From: Anaerococcus mediterraneensis | Lineage (GTDB): Bacteria > Bacillota > Clostridia > Tissierellales > Peptoniphilaceae | Assembly (NCBI RefSeq): GCF_900128415.1 | Contig: NZ_LT635772.1 | Location: 372,001 to 436,000, forward strand | DNA: 64,000 bases | Direction of reading: 5' to 3' | Shown here: one piece after another, positions 8,704-17,398 of the stretch | Layout: every line of letters starts with the position of its first letter | Numbering within the stretch: the first letter of the stretch is position 1 | The notes under the pieces: generated by a model | Databases searched by the model: none | What the model saw: the letters and a program-made list of their open reading frames with translations, nothing else | Told to the model about the DNA's origin: nothing | Program-made: the position numbers and the translations under genes

Positions 8704-8732
8704 TTTGCTATTAGGAGAGTTTTAAGTATAAT
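8704..8732 (+). promoter_or_regulatory. promoter of SdpI-family gene leader
   Basis: A perfect TATAAT (8727-8732) with TTTGCT 17 bp upstream (8704-8709). It would start a transcript about 80 bases before the SdpI-family gene. Confidence 0.5.
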
Positions 8733-8760
8733 AATGATGATGTATATGTCAAATCATCAT

Positions 8761-8798
8761 AAAAAAGCAGGAGGTCCAAAAGACTAACCTGCTTTTTT
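8761..8798 (+). terminator. leader terminator (attenuator-like) before SdpI-family gene
   Basis: AAAAAAGCAGG and CCTGCTTTTTT enclose a smaller GGTC/GACT stem, giving a strong terminator that ends 22 bp before the SdpI-family ATG and downstream of its only visible promoter. A preceding hairpin ATGATGA/TCATCAT (8735-8760) makes conditional readthrough plausible. Confidence 0.7.
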
Positions 8799-8819
8799 AA
8801 AATATTTTTAGGAGAATTT

Positions 8820-9173
8820 ATGGGACCAATTATTGTAGGCGATATAATGCTTTTGATATTTTCAATCTACATAGGCGTATTTTTTAGGTTTTTTCACTCA
8901 AAATATCCTGGTATGGAAGTAGGTTTTCACGTTTGGGAAGCCTGCTATAGCAAAAAAACTTGGCCCTATGCCAACCGTCTAGCAGGATACCTATCTATAG
9001 GTCTTGGCATAATTTTTTATGGGATTGTGATACCTATACTTATATATTTAGACCTATCAAGAAAGCGTCTTTCCATAATACTGATAGCAAGTCTTTTGCT
9101 TTATTTTGTATTGCTATTTGCTATAAGCAAAATAATCCTAAGAAAAAAGTTTAATTTAAAGGATAATGATTGA
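8820..9173 (+). CDS. SdpI/YhfL-family membrane protein
   Basis: 117 residues with three hydrophobic segments (about 5-23, 57-77, 84-106). The stretch KKTWPYANRLAGYLSIGLGIIF holds the W..AN motif followed by a glycine-rich helix that typifies the SdpI/YhfL family; in Bacillus subtilis SdpI confers immunity to the SDP toxin, but most relatives have no assigned role. AGGAG precedes the ATG. No toxin gene is visible next to it. The structured leader with its terminator suggests conditional expression. Confidence 0.7.
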   Translation: MGPIIVGDIMLLIFSIYIGVFFRFFHSKYPGMEVGFHVWEACYSKKTWPYANRLAGYLSIGLGIIFYGIVIPILIYLDLSRKRLSIILIASLLLYFVLLFAISKIILRKKFNLKDND

Positions 9174-9197
9174 AATTATCTAATTTTAATATATAAT
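9170..9197 (+). promoter_or_regulatory. promoter of the P-type ATPase riboswitch
   Basis: TTGAAA (9170-9175), overlapping the stop codon of the SdpI-family gene, and TATAAT (9192-9197), spaced by 16 bp. Confidence 0.65.
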
Positions 9198-9202
9198 AAT
9201 AC

Positions 9203-9309
9203 CAGCAAAAGGGAGTAGCTCAATTATTCAATCGTCAAAACGGATTTTCCCGGTTGGATAAACCCTAAAAGGTGGCAAGACTTTTGGCTTAATGCCAAAA
9301 GTTTTTTTT
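9203..9309 (+). promoter_or_regulatory. yybP-ykoY (manganese) riboswitch
   Basis: The leader has AAAAGGGAGTAGC (9207-9219), a central CGGATTTTCCCGGTTGGATAAACCC region and a terminal hairpin CTTTTGGC-TTAAT-GCCAAAAG with eight T. This is the layout of the yybP-ykoY element, which binds Mn2+ and commonly controls P-type ATPases and other manganese exporters. I recognise it by conserved segments and by the gene it precedes, not by a covariance model. Manganese binding would be expected to disrupt the terminator and allow expression. Confidence 0.75.
9281..9309 (+). terminator. expression-platform terminator of the riboswitch
   Basis: CTTTTGGC-TTAAT-GCCAAAAG followed by a T run, 33 bp before the ATPase start. 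Confidence 0.85.
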
Positions 9310-9341
9310 ATATCTTTTTGCAAAAATTTATAGGAGGAATT

Positions 9342-12014
9342 ATGGACTACAAAGGCAGTATCAATGAAGTCATCAAGTCTTTACAGACTGACTCAAAAAG
9401 AGGACTGACTTCACAAGATGCAGAAAAAAGACTAGAAAAATATGGGCCAAATGTCATAGAATCATCAAACAAAAAGTCTTTGATCAAAAAAATTATAGAA
9501 CAAATTGCAGATCCAATGGTTATCTTGCTGATAGCAGCTGCGATTGTTTCTGCCTTCACAGGTGATGCTATAGAATGTGCTATTATAATTGCAATAGTTG
9601 TTATAAACGCTATCATGTCTATCATCCAAGAAGGCAAGGCCGAAGACTCTGTGGCAGCCCTACAAAAAATGAGTTCGCCAGAGGCCACGGTCATCCGTGA
9701 CGGATCTAGAAAACATATCAAGGCAGAAGACTTGGTACCAGGTGATATAGTTGTCATAGAAACTGGAGATATTATCCCAGCAGATATGAGACTTTTAGAA
9801 TCATCAAACCTAAAAATCGATGAATCATCCCTAACAGGAGAATCAGTTGCTGTAGAAAAAGACTCAAGTGCCGAATATACAGAGGAAGTAGGCATCGGTG
9901 ATAGGGAAAACTTTGCCTATTCATCTTCTATTGTAACCTACGGCCACGGTATAGGATTAGTAACATCTACAGGATCTCATACTGAAATGGGCAAGATCGC
10001 TACCAGTCTAGAAAGCGTTGAGGAAAAAGAAACTCCTCTTCAAAAACAGCTTAAAAAACTTTCAAAAGTCCTTGCTGTTCTTGTCGTGATAGTTTGTATA
10101 GCAGTATTTGCTCTTGATTATTTCAGAGGTGACAATGACCTACTAGAAAACTTTATGATCGCAGTATCTCTTGCAGTAGCTGCTATACCAGAGGGACTGA
10201 CAGCAGTTGTAACTATAGTTTTATCTATAGGTATGAACAGGATGTCAGAGAAAAAGGCAATTGTCAAAAACCTCTTGTCAGTAGAAACCCTTGGTTCAAC
10301 TACAACTATCTGCTCAGATAAGACTGGTACCCTAACTCAAAATGAAATGACCATCACAAGAGTCTATACAAATGGAGAGCAATTTGAGGTCGAAGGATCT
10401 GGCTACAAACCAGAAGGAGATATAAGAAATTCATCCAAAGAAGTCATCACAGATGACGGTCAAATAAATCTACTAATGACAATTGCCTCTTTGTGCAATG
10501 ACGCAAATCTCATCAGAGAAGGCGAAGAATACAAGATCACAGGTGACCCTACAGAAGGAGCTATGCTCACATTTTCTGAAAAATGGAATATCAACCAAGA
10601 AGACCTTAACGATAAATATCCAAGGCTTGCTGAGATTCCTTTTGATTCTACAAGAAAAATGATGACAACCTTCCACGAAATGGATGGCAAATACTATGCC
10701 TTCACCAAGGGTGCACCAGATATAGTAATGAAAAACTCATCAAAGATCCTAATCGATGGAGAACTTCGTGATTTTGACCAAAAATTAAGAGATGAGTATG
10801 CAGAGAAAAACAACGACCTAGCTAGCCAAGCCCTCAGGGTTATGGCCTATGCCTTTAAGCCACTCGCGAACCTAGATACTGACCTTACTACAGAAAATAT
10901 CGAGCATGACTTGGTATTTGTAGGTCTTACAGGCATGATTGATCCACCAAGACCAGAAGCCAAGGCAGCTGTTGCCGAATGTCACGCATCAGGTATAAAC
11001 GTCATGATGATAACAGGTGATTATTTTGAAACAGCCCTAGCCATAGCCAAGGACCTAGGTATAGCAGATAGCAGAAACCAAGCTATGCAAGGATCAGAAT
11101 TAAATGGCAAAACTGATGAAGAAATCAGAGAGATAGTCAAAGAAAAGAGAATTTTTGCTAGGGTATCTCCAGAAAACAAGGTCCAACTTGTAAAGGCCCT
11201 CCAAAAAAATGGAGAAATAGTAGCTATGACTGGAGATGGTGTCAACGACGCACCAGCTATCAAAAACGCAGATATCGGTATATCAATGGGTATAACCGGT
11301 ACAGATGTTGCAAAAGATACAGCTGATATGATCCTAGTTGATGATAACTTCGCAACCATAGTCAACGCTGTCGAAGAAGGAAGAGTTATATTTTCAAATA
11401 TCAAAAAATTTGTATCCTTCCTTCTATCTTGCAATATAGCCGAAGTCCTTATAGTATTTTTGTCAATCCTATTTGGTCTTCCAAACCCACTAACCCCTAT
11501 CCAGCTTTTGTGGCTAAACTTAGTTACTGATGCCTTCCCAGCCCTAGCCCTAGGTGTTGAGCCAGCAGAGCCAGGCCTAATGGAAGAGCCACCAAGAGAT
11601 CCAAGCAAGTCAATATTATCAGGCCAAACCAGGGTCGATTTGATCTTGCAATCCATATATATAACCATAGCTGTCTTGGCAGCCTACCTAGTAGGTCTAA
11701 AATTTATATTCCCAGACAGTATAGAGGGTGCTCACACAATGGTTTTTGCAAGCTTGATCACATCAGAACTCCTAAGAGCTTTCTCAGTTAGGAGTAGTAA
11801 ATATACCCTAAAAGAACTGGGCCTAACTTCTAATCCAAAGCTTATAAAGGCAGTTATCCTTTCCTTTGCCCTACTACTTGTAGTAATGTATGTACCAGTT
11901 CTTAGAGAATTATTTGAAGTAGTAGCCTTTACTTGGGAATGGATCCCAGTATTCTTGCTTGCCCTCATACCTCTAGTTTTAGGTGAACTTGGCAAAGTTG
12001 TCAGAAGAAAATAA
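9342..12014 (+). CDS. calcium/manganese-type P-type ATPase (PMR1/YloB-like)
   Basis: 890 residues from the ATG at 9342, which follows an ideal AGGAGG; the in-frame upstream ATG lacks a site. The order is that of P2A ATPases: cation N domain, TGES actuator loop (SSLTGESVAVEK), IPEGL in helix 4, CSDKTGTLT phosphorylation site, GDGVNDAPAI hinge, NLVTDAFPALALG helix 6 and the C-terminal helices. It would pump Ca2+ and/or Mn2+ out of the cytoplasm. The manganese riboswitch upstream favours Mn2+ export as a physiological role, as proposed for lactococcal YoaB. Confidence 0.9.
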   Translation: MDYKGSINEVIKSLQTDSKRGLTSQDAEKRLEKYGPNVIESSNKKSLIKKIIEQIADPMVILLIAAAIVSAFTGDAIECAIIIAIVVINAIMSIIQEGKAEDSVAALQKMSSPEATVIRDGSRKHIKAEDLVPGDIVVIETGDIIPADMRLLESSNLKIDESSLTGESVAVEKDSSAEYTEEVGIGDRENFAYSSSIVTYGHGIGLVTSTGSHTEMGKIATSLESVEEKETPLQKQLKKLSKVLAVLVVIVCIAVFALDYFRGDNDLLENFMIAVSLAVAAIPEGLTAVVTIVLSIGMNRMSEKKAIVKNLLSVETLGSTTTICSDKTGTLTQNEMTITRVYTNGEQFEVEGSGYKPEGDIRNSSKEVITDDGQINLLMTIASLCNDANLIREGEEYKITGDPTEGAMLTFSEKWNINQEDLNDKYPRLAEIPFDSTRKMMTTFHEMDGKYYAFTKGAPDIVMKNSSKILIDGELRDFDQKLRDEYAEKNNDLASQALRVMAYAFKPLANLDTDLTTENIEHDLVFVGLTGMIDPPRPEAKAAVAECHASGINVMMITGDYFETALAIAKDLGIADSRNQAMQGSELNGKTDEEIREIVKEKRIFARVSPENKVQLVKALQKNGEIVAMTGDGVNDAPAIKNADIGISMGITGTDVAKDTADMILVDDNFATIVNAVEEGRVIFSNIKKFVSFLLSCNIAEVLIVFLSILFGLPNPLTPIQLLWLNLVTDAFPALALGVEPAEPGLMEEPPRDPSKSILSGQTRVDLILQSIYITIAVLAAYLVGLKFIFPDSIEGAHTMVFASLITSELLRAFSVRSSKYTLKELGLTSNPKLIKAVILSFALLLVVMYVPVLRELFEVVAFTWEWIPVFLLALIPLVLGELGKVVRRK

Positions 12015-12018
12015 AACA

Positions 12019-12055
12019 AAAAGAATCCAAGCATTTTTGCTTGGATTCTTTTTTT
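12019..12055. terminator. bidirectional terminator
   Basis: AAGAATCCAAGCA-TTTT-TGCTTGGATTCTT with T runs on both strands, between the convergent ATPase and chromate transporter genes. Confidence 0.9.
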
Positions 12056-12056
12056 A

Positions 12057-12617
12057 TCAAAGGCCAAAAACCATGCCCAAAACTGCTCCAACAACAATCA
12101 CAAAAATCGGATGAATTTTTTTAAACTTAAAGAGGACAAACAAAAATAGAGCAAAAAGTACTATTGGTATTAGTCTTATGAGATCTACAAATTGTCCTGT
12201 CTGATTAAAAAGCTCGGTATTAAAAAGAGTTAGAACCAAAACCTGGCTCATAGCTCCAAAAATAAGGCCTGCTGTGGCTGGTCTTAGGGTTATGAAAGCG
12301 TCATTTACAGTTTTGGAATTTTTAAAAGCCACCATCATCCTAGCAATTATCATTATTATTATGATAGGACCAGTCACCAAGGATAGGGTGGCAAGGATAC
12401 CTCCTAGCGGTCCGTAGGCCTTGATACCAGCATAGGTTGCCATATTTATACCTATAGCTCCTGGTGTAGACTCTGAAACAGCTATCATATCCAAAAGCTC
12501 TTCGTTGGTAAAATATCCGTATTTTGTTCCCATTTCTTGGAGAAAGGGAATAGTGGCCATGCCACCGCCTACTGCAAAAATTCCTGTCTTAAAAAACTCC
12601 CACATCATCCTAAGCAT
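12057..12617 (-). CDS. chrA: chromate transporter, second half-size subunit
   Basis: 186 residues of a short-chain CHR protein. It has the N-terminal FFKTGIFAVGGGMATIPFLQEM motif, the ESTPGAIGINMATYAG motif and four to six hydrophobic segments. Two half-size CHR proteins encoded in tandem form the functional transporter, which exports chromate by exchange in studied cases; in most hosts the natural substrate is unknown. GGGAGAG lies eight bases before the ATG, and the start overlaps the upstream homologue by 8 bp. Confidence 0.85.
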   Translation of the reverse strand: MLRMMWEFFKTGIFAVGGGMATIPFLQEMGTKYGYFTNEELLDMIAVSESTPGAIGINMATYAGIKAYGPLGGILATLSLVTGPIIIIMIIARMMVAFKNSKTVNDAFITLRPATAGLIFGAMSQVLVLTLFNTELFNQTGQFVDLIRLIPIVLFALFLFVLFKFKKIHPIFVIVVGAVLGMVFGL

Positions 12618-13146
12618 TTTTTACTCTCCCAAAAATTATCCCACTAGCTGCAATCAAAACGACAAGTACAACAGGTGATATATCAAAAACAGCTATAGCC
12701 AAAAAAGTCAAAACAAAGATCATAAATTTTGGCAAGCTTTTGGCATTTTTCTTTACCATATTAGCCACAGAATACACAACCAAGGCACAAACTGCAATCC
12801 TAATCCCAGCAAAGGCGTGCTGGATATAAGAAATATGAGAAAAGTTTTTCAAAAAACTAGCTATAATTGTAATTATAACTATAGATGGAAAAATAAAACC
12901 AAGGCTTGCAACTATGCCCCCGATAGGGCCTGCTTTTTTTACACCACAAAATGTAGATGTATTTATAGCTATGATCCCAGGTGTTGATTGGCCTATGGCA
13001 TAATAATCTAAAATTTCATCACTGCTCGCCCAGCCTTTTTTATCTACTATCTCTCTTTCAAGTATAGGTAGCATTGCATATCCTCCGCCAAAGGTAAAAA
13101 GCCCAACCTTGGCAAAGCTTAAAAATAATTCTAATAAAACTCCCAT
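12610..13146 (-). CDS. chrA: chromate transporter, first half-size subunit
   Basis: 178 residues, homologous to the downstream gene: FAKVGLFTFGGGYAMLPILEREIV at the N-terminus and GQSTPGIIAINTSTFCG in the second conserved block, plus hydrophobic helices to the C-terminus. With its partner it makes the split ChrA transporter. AGGAG precedes the ATG. The convergent ATPase gene is unrelated in regulation; no chromate-specific regulator is nearby. Confidence 0.85.
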   Translation of the reverse strand: MGVLLELFLSFAKVGLFTFGGGYAMLPILEREIVDKKGWASSDEILDYYAIGQSTPGIIAINTSTFCGVKKAGPIGGIVASLGFIFPSIVIITIIASFLKNFSHISYIQHAFAGIRIAVCALVVYSVANMVKKNAKSLPKFMIFVLTFLAIAVFDISPVVLVVLIAASGIIFGRVKNA

Positions 13147-13230
13147 AAAAATCTCCTATTTTTTTCTTATAGTCCTATTATATTATTATTTATAAATAAT
13201 AAAAGGATTGCCTTTTTGGCAAAAAATTGT

Positions 13231-13264
13231 AAATTGTATATGATCTATAAATAAAATACAATTT
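13231..13264. promoter_or_regulatory. inverted repeat upstream of HAD gene
   Basis: AAATTGTAT (13231-13239) and ATACAATTT (13256-13264) form a perfect 9-bp inverted repeat just upstream of the HAD gene ribosome binding site. It may be an operator or a hairpin in the leader; nothing else identifies it. Confidence 0.35.
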
Positions 13265-13281
13265 GTCAAAGAAAGGAAAAT

Positions 13282-13941
13282 ATGAAAAAACTAATTTTTG
13301 ATGTAGATGGGACAATACTTGATTCTATGCATATTTGGATAAATCCACAAAACGAACTATTTAGCAGATATGGTTTTGTCCTTGAGGACCTATCAGCAGA
13401 AAAAAAAGGCATGATAGAAGCTCTAGCCTACGAGGATATGTGCCAATATATAGCAGATGAAATAGCAACAGATATGACCTACCAAGAAGTAGTAGATCAT
13501 TTTGATCAGATAATAATAAATGCTTACAAAAATGAACTAATGCCAAAAGAAGGCAACCTAGAAAAGCTAAAGGAGTTAAAAGAAGCAGGCTATAAAATGT
13601 CTGTAGCCTCATCCACTCCTTTTAGGCTTATAGAGATGGCCCTCAAAAGGCTAGGAATCTTTGATTATTTTGACTTTTTTGCTACACCTGATATTGTAAA
13701 TAGCAAAAAATCTGAACCAAACTTTTGGATCTATTCCTACGAAAACCACAAGGCTGCCCCAGAGGACTGTGTCCTCTTTGATGATGCCCTTTATGCTATA
13801 AAGGCCGCCAAAAAAGAAGGGATAAGGACCATAGGCCTAGAGGACTTCCCTTGGAATAAAAACGAATGGGACCAAATAGTTGATGAGGCTGACTTAGTTA
13901 TAAAAAGCCTAGCCGATCTTGACCTAGAAGATTTAAAATGA
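13282..13941 (+). CDS. HAD-superfamily phosphatase, beta-phosphoglucomutase-like
   Basis: 219 residues. Motif I is DVDGTILDS (residues 7-15), motif II lies at VASSTP (about 109-114), motif III at K128/K134 and motif IV at LFDDALYAI (about 165). The helical cap inserted after motif I puts it in subfamily IA with phosphoglycolate phosphatases and beta-phosphoglucomutases. Substrate unknown. GAAAGGAAAAT gives a good ribosome binding site. It stands alone, with its own terminator. Confidence 0.82.
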   Translation: MKKLIFDVDGTILDSMHIWINPQNELFSRYGFVLEDLSAEKKGMIEALAYEDMCQYIADEIATDMTYQEVVDHFDQIIINAYKNELMPKEGNLEKLKELKEAGYKMSVASSTPFRLIEMALKRLGIFDYFDFFATPDIVNSKKSEPNFWIYSYENHKAAPEDCVLFDDALYAIKAAKKEGIRTIGLEDFPWNKNEWDQIVDEADLVIKSLADLDLEDLK

Positions 13942-13945
13942 TTTT

Positions 13946-13978
13946 CAAGCTGTTACAATTTGTGACAGCTTTTTTCTT
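13946..13978 (+). terminator. terminator of HAD gene
   Basis: AAGCTGTTACA-ATT-TGTGACAGCTT followed by TTTT, right after the stop. Confidence 0.85.
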
Positions 13979-14157
13979 ATTTAAAACCAATTTTATTATA
14001 AAAAAATTAAAATTTTCATCATCTCCTTAAAAAATCTAAATAAAACAAAAATAAAACAAAAATCTCCAAAACTTGTATATTTCAAAGAATTTCCATAGTT
14101 TCTCCTGGTTTTTTTCAATTAATGTAATCTTTTTGTAATTTTTTTGTTACAGATTTG

Positions 14158-14186
14158 TTGACTTTTATCTCAAGATGGTATAGAAT
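14158..14186 (+). promoter_or_regulatory. promoter of secreted glucosaminidase gene
   Basis: TTGACT (14158-14163) and TAGAAT (14181-14186) with a 17-bp spacer, followed about 20 bp later by AAAGGAG. Confidence 0.7.
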
Positions 14187-14216
14187 ATACTTTGTTGTTT
14201 GATAAAAGGAGATAAA

Positions 14217-15059
14217 ATGAAAAAATTAAAATACATAATAGCAAGCGTAGCTATCTTTGCTGCCCTTATTTCAAATTCATCTGCTGATGAACTTATAAAT
14301 GAAAATGAAATAGTTTATTACGATTCTACAAACCTGGATGATCTTCTGATAAAACCATCAGAGATAGACCTAAATAACTACGAAGAAACAAAACTTGAGG
14401 CTACAAACTACAAAGACTCAAACCAGGTAAATGTAGAAGAAAAAAGTGTCGAAGAAGAAAGTAAAGAAGAAGATATCCATAAAGATATTGTGGAAATAAA
14501 GGGATCTACAAAAAATGCCAACGGTACTGAAACAGAGCCAGGCACAGTTAGATTTACAAATTATTATTATGGAGTTCTTTCTAATTTTGATATCAGGACT
14601 AAAAACCCAGACCATATTGACGGTGCCTATATAGATCGTTTCCTAGAAAAAAGAGGCCACTACTCAGCCCTAAAAGGTTATGGAGATACAATCTTAAAAT
14701 ATTCTAATAAATACGGTATAAATGTAGGTGTATTCATGGGACAAATCGCCAAGGAAACAACTTTTGGCATGAATCCTGCAGGCGGCAAATATAATTTTGG
14801 ATCTGTTCGCTATTTCAAAAATGGAGCAGGCAGCCAATACCCACCAGCCTATGCCAGGGGCCTAGCTTGGATAAATCCACCAACAGTAGAAGAGGGTATA
14901 GAAGTACTTTTCAAACTTATGAGAGAAAACTATGCTGACAAGGGCTATGTGACCTACAAATCTTTCCTAAACAGATATGCACCATCGGTTGAAAATAACC
15001 ATGCTTCTTTTGAAAAATTAGCAGCCGGCACAATGAATGCCCTAATGATAGCTTATTAA
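14217..15059 (+). CDS. secreted glucosaminidase-domain cell-wall hydrolase
   Basis: 280 residues from the ATG at 14217, which sits at normal distance from AAAGGAG. A signal peptide (KKLKYIIASVAIFAALISNSSA) is followed by an acidic low-complexity linker (about residues 70-105). The C-terminal half is a glucosaminidase fold: DGAYIDRFLEKRG, the catalytic-type glutamate in FMGQIAKETTFGMNPA, NFGSV and a final AGTMNALMIAY. Such enzymes cut the N-acetylglucosaminyl bond in peptidoglycan during growth or separation. There is no binding repeat or anchor, so it is probably released or loosely held at the wall. Confidence 0.78.
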   Translation: MKKLKYIIASVAIFAALISNSSADELINENEIVYYDSTNLDDLLIKPSEIDLNNYEETKLEATNYKDSNQVNVEEKSVEEESKEEDIHKDIVEIKGSTKNANGTETEPGTVRFTNYYYGVLSNFDIRTKNPDHIDGAYIDRFLEKRGHYSALKGYGDTILKYSNKYGINVGVFMGQIAKETTFGMNPAGGKYNFGSVRYFKNGAGSQYPPAYARGLAWINPPTVEEGIEVLFKLMRENYADKGYVTYKSFLNRYAPSVENNHASFEKLAAGTMNALMIAY

Positions 15060-15072
15060 TAGAAAACAAAAA

Positions 15073-15254
15073 AGACCCAAGAGGGTCTCAGAACGTAGAC
15101 AAAGTATATAATCCAACGTCATTCCGACAGAGAAGCTATACGCTTCGACGAGGAATCCCACGAATTGGGGATTTGTTTGTTGGCTATTCACATTTTATTT
15201 TTTAAATCGAATGTTTTTGTAACTTTGTCAACAGCCTGAGACCCAAGAGGTTCT
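15073..15254. mobile_element. MITE-like element, copy A, with 16-bp target duplication
   Basis: A 150-bp non-coding unit (15089-15238) with imperfect terminal inverted repeats (CAGAACGTAGACAAAGT / reverse of ACTTTGTCAACAGCCTG). It is flanked by direct repeats AGACCCAAGAGGGTCT (15073-15088) and AGACCCAAGAGGTTCT (15239-15254). The repeats are the arms and loop of the shared terminator of the two convergent genes. A reverse-oriented copy of exactly the same 150-bp length lies at 33461-33610. Confidence 0.75.
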
Positions 15255-15275
15255 TTTTTTGTGTCCAATTTTATT

Positions 15276-16622
15276 TTATCCTCGATCCTTGTATTTATTT
15301 ACCTTTCTGTATAAAAGCCCCATGGCCAAGAGTCCCTTGGCTATAGATGTGACGCTCATTGCTATCCAAACTCCATAAACTCCAACTTTTGGCATAAGTA
15401 AAATAGCTATTGGTATCCTAAAAAGATTGGCACCGACTCCCAGGCTTGCTGGGGTTTTTGTATCACCCATACCATTAAAACATCCTGCAAGACCTATTTC
15501 TATGGCCATAAAGGCTTGGGAGGTTCCTAGTATAAATAGGTAGGCCGCTCCTAGTTTTATAGCCTCTGGATCACTAGGAGTGAAGATTTCAAAAAGTCCT
15601 TTTCTAAAGCCAATCAGAACAATAGTTGCAAGGATCCCTATAAAGGCAACTAGCCTAAAGGATTCTTTGATAGATTCTACAACCCTATTTTTATTTTCCG
15701 CCCCATAATTTTGGGCTACAAGGGCCTGGATACCTACCTGGATACCTTCTGTTGTATTCCAAGAAATAGACTCAAGCTGGGCTCCGATAGAAGCTACCGC
15801 CACTGGTGTTGGGCCAAAGCCTGACATAAACCTATTTAAAACCATAGATATGGATGCATGGAAGCTACTCAAAAGACAGGCTGGCAGTCCTAGCTTGAAA
15901 ATTTCTAACTGCCAATTTTCCTTGTAGTCAATCTCGCTTATGGCTGATTTTATTATCCCATCTTGCCTTATAATCATAATTATAAAGACGCAAAATACCA
16001 AAAATTGGCTAAAAATCGTAGCTATAGCAGCCCCAGCTACACCCATAGCTGGAAAGGGTCCATAGCCAAAAATAAGGACCGGATCCAGGATAATATTGGC
16101 AAAAAGCCCTATTGCATTTATAACAAAGGGGGTAAAAGAATCCCCCAAAGATGTAAATGATTGGGTCAAAATTGGATTTATAAAATATAAGATCATCCCA
16201 AGACTAACTATAAGCATATAGGTCTTGGCAGCAGACTCAGCCTTAAAACCCAATTTATAAAACTCGATAAAATTATTTCTCACAAGGAGGGCAAGGCTTG
16301 TAAAAACAAAACCAATTATTATAGCCTGGCTCATGCCATTATTTATAATCCTAATTGTCTCATCTTTTTTGCCAGACCCATAGGCTTGGGAAGCAAAAAC
16401 CCCCATGCCTACCTTAGGGATCAAAGCTAGGGAATTTGCTATCCAAAAAACAAAACCAGCTATACCAACTCCTGCCACCACATCAGTACCTAGCCTTGAT
16501 ATATAAACCGTATCTACAAAACCATAGGCAATCTGAATAAAGGCAGTCAGAGCAAGGGGCAAGGACAATTTTAGAAGGGTTGGCCTAATCTGGCCCTCTA
16601 TTAAATTAATATTTTTTCTCAT
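15276..16622 (-). CDS. MATE family multidrug/metabolite efflux transporter
   Basis: 448 residues from the ATG at 16620-16622, which follows GGGAG; an upstream in-frame start would add nine residues without better support. Twelve hydrophobic segments in two pseudo-repeats, with the N-terminal PTLLKLSLPLALTAFIQIAYGFVDTVYISRLG of the NorM/DinF group. It would exchange cations (Na+ or H+) for organic substrates across the cytoplasmic membrane. Substrate unknown. Its original terminator downstream now holds a MITE-like insertion. Confidence 0.88.
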   Translation of the reverse strand: MRKNINLIEGQIRPTLLKLSLPLALTAFIQIAYGFVDTVYISRLGTDVVAGVGIAGFVFWIANSLALIPKVGMGVFASQAYGSGKKDETIRIINNGMSQAIIIGFVFTSLALLVRNNFIEFYKLGFKAESAAKTYMLIVSLGMILYFINPILTQSFTSLGDSFTPFVINAIGLFANIILDPVLIFGYGPFPAMGVAGAAIATIFSQFLVFCVFIIMIIRQDGIIKSAISEIDYKENWQLEIFKLGLPACLLSSFHASISMVLNRFMSGFGPTPVAVASIGAQLESISWNTTEGIQVGIQALVAQNYGAENKNRVVESIKESFRLVAFIGILATIVLIGFRKGLFEIFTPSDPEAIKLGAAYLFILGTSQAFMAIEIGLAGCFNGMGDTKTPASLGVGANLFRIPIAILLMPKVGVYGVWIAMSVTSIAKGLLAMGLLYRKVNKYKDRG

Positions 16623-16741
16623 ACAAACTCCCTTACCTTTCTTAAACAATTTATTCTAAAATTATACGCTTTGCCAAGACCTTTTACTAATCCATACCAG
16701 ATATAGATTGTTAAAAATATTCAATGAAGTATATTTATCAT

Positions 16742-17341
16742 ATGAAAAACTATGAAAATATGCTAAAAGGCGAGCTTTTTGTTACAGATAAGTTTCTAGA
16801 AGAAAAGTTAACAGGCTCTTGGGAAAAATTATTAAAATTAAATAATACTATAAATAGGCATGAGAGAAATAAAATATGCCAAGACCTCTTTGGTAGTTTT
16901 GGCAAATCTACCGTCCTGTCCCCATTTAGGTGCGACTACGGAGAAAATATCTACATAGGAGATAGGTCTTTTATAAATTTCAATGTCTCAATTATCGATT
17001 TGGGCAAGGTTATAATTGGCGATAGGGTCTTGATAGGTCCTGGGGTTGGGATCTTTACTGCAGTCCACCCAACCGATCCAGAAATCAGATCTACCGGTAT
17101 AGAAAAAGGTCTAGATGTAAAAATAGAAGATGGGGCATGGATAGGCGGCAATGCCACAATCCTACCAGGTGTTACAATCGGCAAGGGCGCTATAATCGGT
17201 GCTGGCTCAGTTGTGACAAAGGATATAGAAGAAATGTCTATAGCAGCTGGCAATCCTGCCAAGGTCATCAGAAAAATCACCGACGAAGATAAAAAATATT
17301 GGCAAGAAAAATACGATGCCTACCTAGCCGATAAGAAATAA
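16742..17341 (+). CDS. sugar O-acetyltransferase, hexapeptide-repeat (Maa/LacA-like)
   Basis: About 199 residues. The N-terminus NYENMLKGELF resembles the Maa domain, followed by left-handed beta-helix hexapeptide repeats (IGDRVLIGPGVGIFTAVHP, IEDGAWIGGNATILPGVTIGKGAIIGAGSVVTKDI) with the catalytic-type histidine in AVHP and the closing GNPAKVIRKI. It transfers acetyl from acetyl-CoA to a sugar hydroxyl; maltose or galactoside is typical but unproven. The start is uncertain: an in-frame ATG also lies at 16724, and neither has a strong ribosome binding site. Confidence 0.82.
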   Translation: MKNYENMLKGELFVTDKFLEEKLTGSWEKLLKLNNTINRHERNKICQDLFGSFGKSTVLSPFRCDYGENIYIGDRSFINFNVSIIDLGKVIIGDRVLIGPGVGIFTAVHPTDPEIRSTGIEKGLDVKIEDGAWIGGNATILPGVTIGKGAIIGAGSVVTKDIEEMSIAAGNPAKVIRKITDEDKKYWQEKYDAYLADKK

Positions 17342-17347
17342 TAAAGA

Positions 17348-17385
17348 AGAAAAAAGTCCAAACCTAATTTAGGTCTGGACTTTTC
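17348..17385 (+). terminator. terminator between convergent genes
   Basis: AAAAGTCC-AA-ACCTAA-T-TTAGGT-CT-GGACTTTT, with A and T runs on the two sides so that it may serve both strands. Confidence 0.85.
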
Positions 17386-17398
17386 TTATGAGTTTTTT

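Noticed and set aside
15085..15240. Copies A-D as CRISPR repeats or small RNA genes
   Set aside because: They are single dispersed units with terminal inverted repeats and target duplications, which fits mobile elements.
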